From assembly GCF_014066305.1 (NCBI RefSeq), contig NW_023501119.1, positions 62,001 through 126,000 of the forward strand: DNA of 64,000 nucleotides, given 5' to 3'. Each line of letters opens with the position of its first letter. Positions within the stretch are counted from its first letter, which is position 1. This document shows, in pieces, positions 45,855 through 57,291 of this stretch. This DNA comes from Letharia columbiana. Its lineage: Eukaryota; Ascomycota; Lecanoromycetes; Lecanorales; Parmeliaceae. The position numbers and the translations under genes were made by a program. The notes below the pieces were generated by a model that saw nothing but the letters and a program-made list of their open reading frames with translations, was not told the DNA's origin and did no database searches.

Positions 45855-47549
45855 TCACTCGCTGGCAATATCACAAATTTTCTGCCCCTCTTTCGCATTA
45901 CTCAGGTCCATGAACGCCTTCTCGAACGCAGTCATGATCTCTTGGACGACCCCGGTTTCAACGCTCCTGTCGTGATAAGCCATCGCACTCACCCCCTGCT
46001 TGTCAATCTCACATTCCAACATCAGCGGGTGCCAGATGCGGTAGAATTGTTGCTCCAACGGTGCCGGCAACTCATTCTCCTCGGTCCTCTCTTTTTCCTC
46101 CGCCTCTATATCCTTCGCCTGGATGTTGAGCCATACATAATTCGAAATCGCTGTCGCCGCCTCAGGACTCAAGGTCTTAATCTCAAGCCAGCCGATGGCT
46201 TCGTATTTGGTGGATTCCCAGATGTCACGCTGGAAATTACGAACGAAATCGTGAGTAAGGGCGGCCTCATCAATGTGCACGGGCCACGGTGGCTGGTTGA
46301 TCAGAGCTCCGATGTAGTTCTCGATACCTTCAACTGGGAGGGTGCGACCTGAGCGCATGATCCCGAGAGCTATGTCAGCCGCTTCGAAATGCCGTGATAG
46401 CGCGAGTACCCACGCCACCGAGATTATATCTGGGATGGTGAATGCTGAGCCTTTGGCTGCGCCGGTTGAGGCGAAGTTGATCCGGAGAGGTAACTTCTGG
46501 TCTGCTTCCCAGTACCGTCCATTTGGTGATTGGAATAGAGGCTTGAATGTGACGCCGGCGTAGTGAGAGCGCCAATAGTCGTATATGGCTGTGCGGTCGA
46601 GGGTTTGGAAATGTTGAACGAGCTGTTTCGGGTTAGGCTCCTCTGCGATAGTGAAGTTGGAGTCGGTATAGGCGCGGCGTAGCTTCGCGTTGATCAAGCC
46701 GAGGGACCATCCGTCGTAGATTATGTGATGGGCTGTCCAGACGAAACATGTCTTGTGTTCATCGTTGGGGTCTTTGATGAGACAATATGCGCTCAGCGCA
46801 TTTCCGAAACCGACGATAGCTTTCTTTTCTTCTACGATGAAAGCGTCAAGGTCTGTGGCTGTCCGGATGTTAGGAGTTGCGGTCGTGACGACGGAGTACA
46901 TGCCCACTGCCGTTTTAATTACGCGAGTACGCAGTATATCATGCGATGTGATGATGCGTTTCCAGCAGTCCAGATATCGTTCCAGATCAGTTCCTGGTGG
47001 GAGGGGGAATGTTATCGCGGCTCTGAGTTCGGGAGCGGTCATGTATGTTTCATTTTGTTGCGGTAGGGGGTAGATGTCTTGGATCACGTCGAGGGTGACG
47101 CTACATTGTGTGGCTGCTTCTGTTTGGAGATCCATGATCGAAGAAACTTCCTCTTGGAGTAGAGTATAGGGTTCAGGCATCCATTCCTTTTGAACTGCGC
47201 TGACACTCGGCTGGACTGCAGCAGCGAGTTCGGCAATTGTGGGGTGTTCGAAAAGCATATGCACGGTCAGGAAAAGCCCTGCACGGCGAGCAATCGCTAC
47301 CAGGCGGATTGCAGTTACAGAATCACCGCCAAGTTGGAAGAAGTGGTCCTCGAGGCCTATGCGAGATGGTGCCATTCTGAACGCTTCTGTCCAGATTTGT
47401 TGAAGCCGTTCCTCCGTATCTGTCATTGGTGGATGTTGCGACTCATAAGCACGGTCTGCAATCACACCTTTGGTTGGCGGAGAAAAGGACGTTATGAATA
47501 TCTGGCGGAGTCCTGCCCTGTCAATCTTAGAAGAGTCAAGGTGTGGCAT
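45855..47549 (-). pseudogene. NRPS C-terminal part: end of A domain, T domain, C domain
   Basis: Minus-strand open frame of 564 residues. It begins inside the end of an adenylation domain (SSKIDRAGLRQIF, the A10 Lys motif), followed by a thiolation domain with FFQLGGDSVTAIRLV (phosphopantetheine Ser at about residue 77). A condensation-type domain with HHIIYDG (His-His-x3-Asp-Gly, about 274-280) ends at a normal stop. The first Met at 47549 is not a natural start: immediately upstream the sequence changes abruptly to AT-rich transposon DNA. The missing start of the same A domain lies on the same strand at 55770-56354. Intact, this would be an A-T-C monomodular synthetase. Confidence 0.85.
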
Positions 47550-48403
47550 TGTATAGATAATTTATTTAGCTATTATCTAAGCTCTAATAGAATATAGTAT
47601 ATCTATATTATATTCTAAATAGCATTAGAAGTAGCTATATATTTAATCTTATATATTAATTATACTATAGTCTTCTACTTAATAAATCTTTAATTAATTA
47701 ATCTATTATTTAATATTATAATTATTCTAGTCGTTAATTATATTATAGATATCTTATCGACTTAATTAATATCTAAATAGTCGAATAGTTATAGTATTAC
47801 TATTTTTATAATCTTAAAGACTATTTTACGTATTCTAGTCTTAGCTAAGTATTATAATATCTTTTTATATACTTACTAATATTAATAGTTTAAATTAAAA
47901 GAGAATATAGCTAGTTTATTAATAGTAAATACTAAATTCGATTATATCTAAGTAATTAGATAATTAATTTTCTTTAAGCTACTCTTAAATACGATAACGT
48001 TCGCTAGATTAGTTATATATATATTAGATATAGAGATAAGATAGTTATTTACATTTAATTCTATTAAGATAGATAAGATATAATACTTTTTTATATTATA
48101 GATTATGAGAATCTTATTAATAAATATAGATTAACTTATTTTAAATATTTTTATTAAGCGATTTCTTTCGATCTTTATACCTAGATAATATATATATAAA
48201 TCGAGATTTACGATATTAAATTATTCGTATAAAAGTCTCTTAGTCTAGTCAATTAATAATTAATTATTAATGATTTTAATATTATTAATATAGACGGCTA
48301 GAAAGATAATTTCTTCGTTTAATTAATAGAGAAATAGATATAAGTCGAATTATAAGTATATAAATTCAATTTTAAATAGAAACTCTATTAGCGTCTCGTA
48401 TTA

Positions 48404-49019
48404 CTTACGACTAGACTATTTTAGCTCGTATAATACTCTAAGTAATAAATAAACTCGATCTTAATCTAATTCGATAAAGCCTTTTAACTATTTTATATAG
48501 ATCTTATACTTAAGTTTTATATATAGAAATACTATTATAATATTAACTAAATCTACTTTCTAGTCGTAGTATATAGCTAAGACTAAGAGAATCTTTTATA
48601 TAATTAGCTTAATAATATCTAAAAAGGTTTTATTATAGTCGATATCTTCTTATTAAAGAAAGTCTTTAATAATATATCTAATCTTATAGCGTAGAATTTC
48701 GTTATTTACCTCTAGCTTCTTCTTATAAATCTATCTTTTCTTAAGAATAGTATAATATATTAATTTTAATACTAGCTTTTATATCTTTATTTTTTATAAT
48801 AAGTTTTATTACTTTTATATAGCGATTATTTATTAAAATACTTTAGAGCCGTTAATTACTTCTTTATAAATATAAGACTTAGTATCGAGTATAAGCGATA
48901 TAGCCCGTACTAATTTAATAAATTCCTTCTTTAAAATATCGAAATTAATTTATTTATTATTTTAAATAGTATTATAATTTTTTAATTTATTCTTAATACG
49001 CTCTAAGCGTTTTAATAAA
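48404..49019. repeat. copy 1 of a ~620-bp RIP-mutated segment
   Basis: Aligns with 50486-51105 over its whole length in direct orientation. Shared strings include AAATAAACTCGATCTTAAT, TATATATAGAAATACTATT and TAGCGTAGAATTTC, with mainly C/T and G/A differences. Probably a piece of a retrotransposon coding region on the minus strand; the family is not certain. Confidence 0.75.
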
Positions 49020-49285
49020 TTAGATATAAGAAAATTTAATATATTAGAAATAATATTCTTCTAATTACTTAATTTAAATAAATTTCGAAATAAAGTTAGC
49101 TTTAGAATTTTCTAGGTCTATAGACGGATTTTAGGCTGTGGTCTTAGAGTCTTCTCTAGATATATTTATTATCGTTTTACTATTTATAACTAATAAAGAA
49201 GAAGCTTCTAGAAATAGTAAAATTCTTCTAGCGATGGTAATAATATTTATAACGTTTTTATCCTCTAATATCTTACTTAGTGTTA

Positions 49286-50010
49286 CGATTCTATATCAAA
49301 TCATTACTTAGTAAGCGGAGAACACCACTACAATAGCCTATCATCTCCACTATATTAAGAAGTAAGAGGAGGAACTACAATAGGCAAATATGGAGAACCA
49401 CTACGGAGAACACTATGGAGAATACTACGGAGAAACCAAGCGGTAACAAAGCCACCATCGTCAAGAACACGGCTCAGCTCTCCAAGATCCCACGTCATAT
49501 GCTCTCCACGATTTCATATCAAATCATCATCTCCAGACGGAGAACACCACTGCAACTTGGCTTATCATCCCTACTGCATTAAGAAGCAAGAGGAGAAACT
49601 ACAACAGGCAAATGCGGGAGAACACTGCGGAGAACACTACGGAGAATACTACGGAGAAACCAAGCGGTAATAAGGCCACCATCGTCAAGAACACGGCTCA
49701 GCTCTCTAAGATCCCACGTTATATTAGTTATTTACTCAGTCAACTACTCAGCTAGCTATTTAGTCTGATACTCTACAAGAGGAGGAGCAAGAGAAAAACT
49801 ATAATAGGCAAATGCGGAGAACACTGCGGAGAAACCAAGCGGTAACAAAGCTATCATCGTTAAAAACATAGCTCAGCTCTCCAAGATCCCACGTTATATG
49901 CTCTCCACGATTCCACATCAAATTATCACTTAGCAAGCGGAGAACACCACTGCAACTTAGCTTATCATCCCCACTCACTTTAAGGAGTAAGAGGAGGAAC
50001 TACAATAACG
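49286..50010. repeat. less-mutated direct-repeat island (~220-bp unit)
   Basis: Related units begin at about 49286, 49509 and 49908, with a diverged partial unit at about 49773-49907. Shared strings: GCGGAGAACACCACT, GGAGAAACCAAGCGGTAA, CTCAGCTCTC(C/T)AAGATCCC and ATGCTCTCCACGATT. CA and TG dinucleotides are common here, unlike the flanks, so the island escaped most RIP or arrived later. Confidence 0.8.
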
Positions 50011-50067
50011 TTATAAGAGGAGGATCTACTACAACAATTATAGCCAATTAGGCTTCTGCAGAAGAAA

Positions 50068-50109
50068 CATCGAACGATATATATTTAAACGAATTGAAAT
50101 CGTTCGATG
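50068..50109. repeat. 11-bp inverted repeat with 20-bp loop
   Basis: CATCGAACGAT at 50068-50078 is matched by ATCGTTCGATG at 50099-50109. On the minus strand the string TGTTAGAG starts at 50123, as many LTRs do, but no second copy was found. Confidence 0.7.
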
Positions 50110-50451
50110 TCTTACTCTAACAGCTATTTTATTATTCGAAAGATTTCACTACGGCAGGAGATAATATGGGATTCACACCACTAATTAGTATATTATCTCT
50201 ATTTCTTTCCAATATTTCGATACTTCTTATTATAAGAACATAGCCTTTCTCTATTTCAATCCTCTACACTTAATATACCTTTCTAATTAGGCCTTAGCGC
50301 GCCTCTCTTCACACATATATACCTATATACTATATAGATTAAATCAATTTTATAATAGTGAAAGTAGGTCAAAAGACGACAGCTAGCAATTAGAGTTCGA
50401 TTTAACTTAGGGCTAGGGCTAAAATTTCATTTAACTTAGAAAAATCCAACT

Positions 50452-50470
50452 CCATGAATTTAATTCATGG
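50452..50470. repeat. 19-bp palindrome
   Basis: CCATGAATTTAATTCATGG is a near-perfect palindrome directly left of copy 2 of the 620-bp segment. Confidence 0.8.
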
Positions 50471-50485
50471 GCCTTTACTTATACT

Positions 50486-51105
50486 ATTTATAATTAGACT
50501 ATTTTAATTTATATAATATTCTAAATAGTAAATAAACTCGATCTTAATCTAATTCGATAAAGCCTTCTAGCTATTTTATATAAATCTTATACTTAAGTTC
50601 TATATATAGAAATACTATTATAATATCGATTAGATTTACTTTCTAATTATAGTATATAGCTAGAGCTAAGAGAATCTTTTATATAATTAACTTAATAATA
50701 TTTAAAAAGATTTCGTTATAGTCGATATCTTCTTATTAAAAAAAACTCTTGATAATGTATTTAACTTTATAGCGTAGAATTTCATTATCTACTCTTAGCT
50801 TCTTCTTATAAACTTATCTTCTCTTAAAGATAATACGATATACTAATCTTAATACTAGCTTTTATATCTTTATCTTCTATAGTAAATTTTATTATTTCTA
50901 TATAGCGATTATTTATTAGGATACTTTAAATTTATTAATTATTTCTTTATAAGTATAAGGCTTAGCATTGAATATAAGTGATATAGCCTACGTGTTAATT
51001 TAATAATAATCTTCTTTACGACATCGAAGTTAGTCTATTTATCGTCTTAAATAATATAATAGTTCTTTGATTTATTCTTAATTCGCTGTAAGCGTCTTAG
51101 TAAAG
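50486..51105. repeat. copy 2 of the ~620-bp RIP-mutated segment
   Basis: Direct-orientation partner of 48404-49019. The two copies flank the less-mutated repeat island. The divergence pattern between them (transitions) is what RIP on a duplicated sequence would give. Confidence 0.75.
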
Positions 51106-52926
51106 CAATAGTAGTAGCCTCCTTTAAAGCGGAATAATGTTAATTCGCTATCAAAGAGGTCTGTGTGGATGCTATCAAAAGCATTTTCTATATTAGTCAT
51201 TAATTTATAACCTAGAGTCTTCTTCTATTTCCCATAGGTGCATAGCTCATAAAACTGTCTTTTGATATTGTTTATGATTTTTATTTCCTCTATCATAGTC
51301 GATAGCCTAGTAACATTATCGAAATTTAAATAATTTAATGCTTAATGCTATTTAATAGCTATTATCTTTCGATAGTTAGCTTTCTTAATAATCGCGGCCA
51401 TAGCGATCTCTTTAGTTATTATAGCTTTAAATAATATAAGTCTTAACTTATAAAGTGTATTTATTAATTCTCTCTTAAGGACGATATCGTTATTATTATT
51501 ATAGACTCTTAAATAATCCTCCTTTTCAATATAAATAAGATTATTATATTAAAATATATCTAGAAATAATAGATTTATAAATAAACCTTCGAAAGTATTA
51601 TTTAACTATTATAAATATATTTTATACTCTTATATACTTCGTAATAGTCTCCGCCGCTATTATTAGATTTAAAAAAGCGGTTAAATATATTAACTTCGTT
51701 TTTAAGATTATTAAAAAGATCTTTAACGTAGTTAATAAGGCTAATAAGGCCCTTAAGACTAAAAAGACTCTTAAGACTATTAAGGCTAAAATACTCTCCC
51801 TCTCGTAAGAATATTCTTATATATACTAATATTATCGAGTATTATAAGCTTAAATTAGATAAATAAAACGCCTTTACTTATTATTAAAGTAGATCTTTAA
51901 GAATTAATAGCTTAGCTATTTAAGGTTTAAGAGAAGCGAAATAATCGCTATTCTTATAAGAGTCGGATTTATAAGTTATATCGCTATTATCGCCATTATA
52001 GTCGTAGTTATTATTATCGTTACTCGAATATATTAAATTCGAACTTATTTGACTCTAAGTCGAATTAGAAGAAAAGAAGAGAAATCCCCTTTCGTTATAT
52101 GAAAGATAAGAAGCCCTTTCTTAGTATTACTAAAAGATTTCAAAGTATAAATATTAAGTACTTTAAATAAATCTTCTTTAAGATCTTTAAGACTAAAAAT
52201 TTCGCTAAACTAGTCTATATATATACTATCTCGATTAAGAAGAATAAGAATATTAATAACTATAATTATATAATATATTATTTTTATATATACTCGATAG
52301 TCGCTAGTCGCTTTATATACGTTAGCGTAAAGAAAGACTTAAATAAAACTTTATATACGTATACTATTCGCTTACTACGGCTATTTATTATCTATAGATT
52401 TAACTTTATTCTCGCTTATTATCTCGTCTTTATTACTATATATATTTAGAATAATTAAGATAATTTTAAGATTTAAAAAGCGAACGATTAGAGCTATAGA
52501 GATTTTCTTATATTTAAAGAAACTTATATAAGTAATAGTAAGTTAAATATCGCTATGTCTAGCCTTAGTAAGCCTATTATTATTAAAGAAATTAAAATTT
52601 ATAAGAATTTTAATAGAGGTAGCTATTTTCGCGAGCGCTATATCTATTTATATATCTATATAATCTATTAGTAAAATTATTTAATAGATAAGTACCTTAA
52701 GGTCTTAAATCTAGCTATAAGTAGCTTTAATTATTTATTATTAGATAATTATATTATTAAGATAGAATAATTCTTAGAATACTTATAGATACTATAGTCG
52801 CTATAGTATATATCTAAGAAGTTCTTATACGCGCTATATAATCTACTAAACTCGAATTTACTTTATTAGAGATCGTTAATAGTTAATAATTAATTTAAAT
52901 AATTAAACGATTACTTAAATCTAATA

Positions 52927-54000
52927 TTTACTAAGACTATTTTAACTATTCTTCGAAAAGACGCTAAGATAGATTTTCGAGACTATATCTTAGTTTATTA
53001 TAATTAAAATTATCTATTAATACGTTAAATATTCTAAATACTATCGATAAATCTTTAAAAATAGCTTTAATAATATCGTCTAATCGAGGTTAACTCTTAA
53101 TATAAACTCTATTACGTCTATTCGCTACTCGATTTAATATCGAAATATAATAAAGATTAAAGACGAATTTATAATCTCTTATTTCTATACGACTATTTAG
53201 TTAATAACGATATTTAGACGAAGTAGAGCGTATTAAAATATATTATATATGATAACGTAGTAGTAATATTATTATAGAAAGGCTTAAGAATCTAATTCGT
53301 TAAAAGAGATCTTAAAGACGCTTTCAGATATATATTCGTCGCTATATCGAATTAATAACTACTTAATTTTAATTACGATAAACGCTATTAAAAAGAATAA
53401 TATCTATTATTCGAACTACGTATATTATTATTTCTATTTAATCTCTTTATAAAGATCTTTATTTAAATTTTAATCGCGATTCTTCTATAGAAAGTAATAC
53501 TTTACTATCTAAACGATTTCTTTATAATTCTTTTATTAGATAATAACGTAATTATATATATCTAATAATTTAACTAGCTATATAGCGAATTAGATCTTTA
53601 AATTAATTATATAAAGAATATTATAGATTTTATAGTCGAGTTTCTAGAAATCGAATTCGATAGTATTTATATATAGGCGAGATTTCTCTCGAATAAGCTA
53701 GCTAAAGCGAGAATTATAGTTAAAAACCTTCTAAAAAGAGTAATTATCTTATATTAGAAGCTCGAGTTAGCGATTAACTTTCTCTCTTTCGCTATTAAAG
53801 TCGTAATTTTAGAAAGAGTATTCTTAAGACGACTTTTTAATATCCTTTAAAGGTCTATAATAATTATATGAATTATAGACGATATAAGAGTAGACTTACT
53901 ATAGTAAAATATCTTTTTAAAGTACTAGAATAGCGTCGCCTTAATATATTACGTCGATAGTCGAGTTATATAATATATATAAATCGATATATCTAGAAAA
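52927..54000 (+). pseudogene. reverse-transcriptase relict (RIP-mutated)
   Basis: One forward frame keeps protein text through many stop codons. From 53299 it reads VKRDLKDAFRYIFVA, then a degraded aromatic/Leu-rich stretch. YLND at 53506-53517 stands where reverse transcriptases have the catalytic YxDD. Still in the same frame, LAINFLSFAIKVV starts at about 53764, followed by FLRRLF. DLKDAF...I.V and Y(L)DD with this downstream text is typical of a fungal RT family close to DIRS/tyrosine-recombinase retroelements. The frame runs at least 1 kb without an indel, so damage is by point mutation. Confidence 0.6.
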
Positions 54001-55769
54001 TTCGATATAGAAGGCTATATTCTCGACTATCTCGATTATATTTAATCGATTTAACTTAAAGACGTTTTTAGTATTAAAATAGTTATATATTATTATTTTA
54101 AAGATATATAATTTAAAGAAATAAAGGTCGTTTATTACGCGATAAAGCTATAACTATATTAGTTACGAGAATCTCGCTTAATTCTCTACTACGATAATAA
54201 TATATACGTTAATAAATTATATAAATCCTTTATATACGAGTTAGCTATAATCTTATTACGCGATATAGCTATATTAATAGCTACTTACAATATTATAATA
54301 ATATCTATTTAGATATCTACGAAGGTTAACTAGCTAGTTAATAATCTATTATATTTTTAATATTAAAAAATCGCTAACATATATCTATAGCTAAAAGGTC
54401 TTATATCTCCGCTAAAATAGGGCGGGATTTATTAGAATATTAATATAATTAGATTATACTATCTTAAGAGACCATACGACTTCTCTAATAAAGGCTTACT
54501 ATTAAAATTAAAAAGATATATATAACTTTAGTAAGATCTTATACGATCTATTACGCATTTATAGAGATTTAATCTCTTTTCTTAATAACTATAAATACTC
54601 TTACGAGCTAAATTATTAATCTAAGTACTCGCCGCGTTAAATCGAAGTCTATAAAGATATATCTTATTAGCCTTAGATTAGTCTATATAAATATAAGATT
54701 CGATAATCTCTTAGTATTTTATTACTCTTAGTTATAACGTATTATTATAAATAATCGATATCTTTATAGCGAAGTTAATATAAAAGAAAGGCGTTTAATT
54801 ACTAAGAATCTATTACTTTAAATTCTTTCTTATTTCGATAAGTTAATTTATACTAAGGCGACTCTATATATCTTCTTTTATCTCGTCTTCGCGGTATTTC
54901 TACGCGTAAATAAGTTTATTTATAATAAGCGAGATCTTTAATAGAAGAACTTCGGCGAATAGTTTCTTATACGTCGCTCGATAAGACTATTCGATAATTA
55001 TCTAAAACTTACGCTTTTAGCGTCTAAAATAAATCTATTTCGTCGTGAAATTATATTTACGATAGTTATATTAGACGATAACGTATATATAGTTAAAGTC
55101 TTACGTTATCTCTTTAAATAGAAAGACTTTATTTAATATATCGCTATTTTAATTAAGAGGCTTCTTCTTTACTAAAGAAATCGTTATTAATAATCTTCGC
55201 GAGATACTAATATTACTTAATATTAAGAGCTATTATTTAAGCTACTTCTTTTATAGAGAGGTTATAATATTAGTATATAACGCCGACCTTAGTAATAATG
55301 AGATTTAATTACTAGATCGTTAAAAGTTAGATTTCTATCGTCTATATATTATTACTTATTTAGTTTATATACTTAAAGTATTACTACGATATTAGTATCT
55401 TTTAGCCCGTTCGCGCTAGTACTATTAATCTCTACTACTTACTATAATAGATATTATTAGAAGTTCTTCTTAAGACCTTTACTCTCTTTAAACGACGTCT
55501 TAGATTTTAAGAGTTTTCTAGCGCTAAGAGATCTTTTTTAAATCATTTATATATCTAAAAAGATCTTAATTATTCTAATATTAAATATATCTAATTATCT
55601 ATCTATATATCTATTTATATATACGTTATTTTATATATAATCTTACTATTTACGAGTATTAATCGTAATAGTAGAATTATAAATTAATAAATTTATTATA
55701 AGATAGCCCATCCTGTCAGCGAGGCTCTTGACCGCACATCGTTTGTAAGGAGAAGTTTCATCAACTCAC

Positions 55770-56354
55770 CTTCGGAATGCCTGTGCTACCAGATGTAAAA
55801 AGGATATAAGCCAGATTATTTGGCCTCACATCCACCCGGAGAGGCTCACGTTTGGCCGCCCCAATCTCGTCACAGCAAGTTTGCCCTACTACAATAACAT
55901 GTTCGCTCATATTAGCAAATACTGCCGCTTGCTGAGTGGATGTGAGGATGACGGAGGGCCTGATCAGGGAGAGGATGGTCTTGACCCTCTGCACAGGGGA
56001 ACAGGGAATGGGCACGAAAGCCGCGCCAGCTTTCAAGACCGCAAGCATGGCAACGACGGTCCACATAGACTTTTCGAAGCATACTGGGATGATGTCCTCT
56101 GGCTTGATGCCATGATGGACTAGATGACTTGCAAGTCCGTTTGCATAGGAGTCCAAATCCCCATAGGTTAGTGCACCCTCTCTTGAGCGGACCGCTTCAG
56201 CATTAGGCTGGTCGCGGACCTTTTCCTCAATCAAGTGGTGGACACAGGCTTCGATTGCTGGAGGAACGAATTGGTTCCATTTTCGAATCTGTTCCAGGTC
56301 GGCCGAGGAGGCTTCATTGGCAACCTCGTCAGGGGCAGCTTCTACAAGACCCAT
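55770..56354 (-). pseudogene. NRPS N-terminal part: start of adenylation domain
   Basis: Minus-strand exon of 195 codons from ATG 56354. It holds the first adenylation motifs: ACVHHLIEEKVRDQPNAEAV, LTYGDLDSYANGLASHL, MLAVLKAGAAFVPI (A2) and YILFTSGSTGIPK (A3, ATP-binding loop). It ends at a good donor (gtgagt, 55769-55764) in phase 0. The intron runs past a GCTGAC branch-like site at about 55721 and then into the AT-rich block with no credible acceptor before it. The A4-A9 core (roughly 0.8-0.9 kb expected) is absent, so the gene is broken. The continuation is at 47549-45855. Upstream text looks like a leader, so this may be the true start. Confidence 0.85.
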
Positions 56355-57291
56355 TGAAACAGGAGGTAGTGGAAGAAGAAGAGTGGAGGTGAACGTGATG
56401 GATGTGGATCTGGGTGTGCTATAGGATGATTGTCTATAGACGTCTTGCCGGGCGCGTGCGGCGTAGTAGGCGGCTTAGTAGCTGTAATATGTTAAAAGAC
56501 GTGTTAGAAGGAGGCACTGAAAGAAAGACTATGGCAATATTTATATTTACGACTGGTAGAGAAGCGTTTGCGAACGTGAGCGAGCTGACTGCGTGGCACG
56601 ATTACTAAATGGTATTGTCAATCGCAATTAGAGAAGTTTAGCAACCATTTCCGAAGTATTTATCAATGGCCAGATAGATAACAGTTTCGTAGCCTAATCA
56701 TATATGATAGCTTCGTCTAAAGAGTATTTCAAAGTGTAATAACTTATTTCAAAAAGGCTTCAATTAACTTATAATATTGTACTCATATATTCATATATTC
56801 ACAATTGGTAATATTAAAAGCGAGCTAGGCTTTCTTAAAGATTCTTTAATAAATTTAATAATAAGACTTTTAGCTATAATATATAATACTAATTCTCTTT
56901 CAATAAATCCTTTTAGTAAAACTATTAGATCTCTCTATTATATTGATGGCTTACTACCCTATATCTCTCATATTTGCTGAAATTTCATGCATCGTTTTAT
57001 TGGTGGTGGGTGGACAAATGACGATGCCAAGCTTTTGCAAGATTCACGCACACGCTAAATGCTGACTGCATGTCCTATAGCCAGGATGCTCCTGCAATCA
57101 AACCTCGGTATTATACAACCTTCATTGTATTTGGCTGATACAACAGGAGAATGCAATGATGCTGGATGAGAAAGACTCATGTCCAAGAGGAATAAATAAT
57201 TACCCAACTCGCTATCCTTCCAGCCCAAACGAGAAGCACAGGAGCGGAAGGTCTATCAGCATTGCGAATAGAGACACCATAACGTGAAGTC
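56355..57291. other. divergent intergenic region with an AT-rich relict
   Basis: Between the starts of the NRPS (-) and the FAD oxidoreductase (+). 56640-56985 is AT-rich and looks like a small RIP-affected relict; an open frame at 56777-56980 is a by-product or a transposon scrap. It likely once held both promoters. Confidence 0.5.

Larger units (their letters stand above)
47550..55700. mobile_element. RIP-degraded nested transposon block inserted in the NRPS gene
   Basis: About 8.1 kb with sharp edges at about 47550 and 55700, dominated by A and T. Dinucleotides CA and TG are rare while TA is very common and CG remains, the pattern left by repeat-induced point mutation acting at CpA. No intact open frame exists. 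Inside are a reverse-transcriptase relict (+), two diverged copies of a ~620-bp segment, and an island of less mutated direct repeats, so several elements were probably nested. I could not find matching terminal repeats or a target-site duplication by eye. Confidence 0.85.

Noticed and set aside
47550..55700. CRISPR-like or satellite origin for the AT-rich block
   Set aside because: No regularly spaced short repeats; composition and RT relict fit RIP-mutated transposons in a fungus.
47550..55700. Terminal inverted repeats or LTR pair delimiting the insertion
   Set aside because: I compared both ends by eye and found no convincing match; RIP may have erased it.
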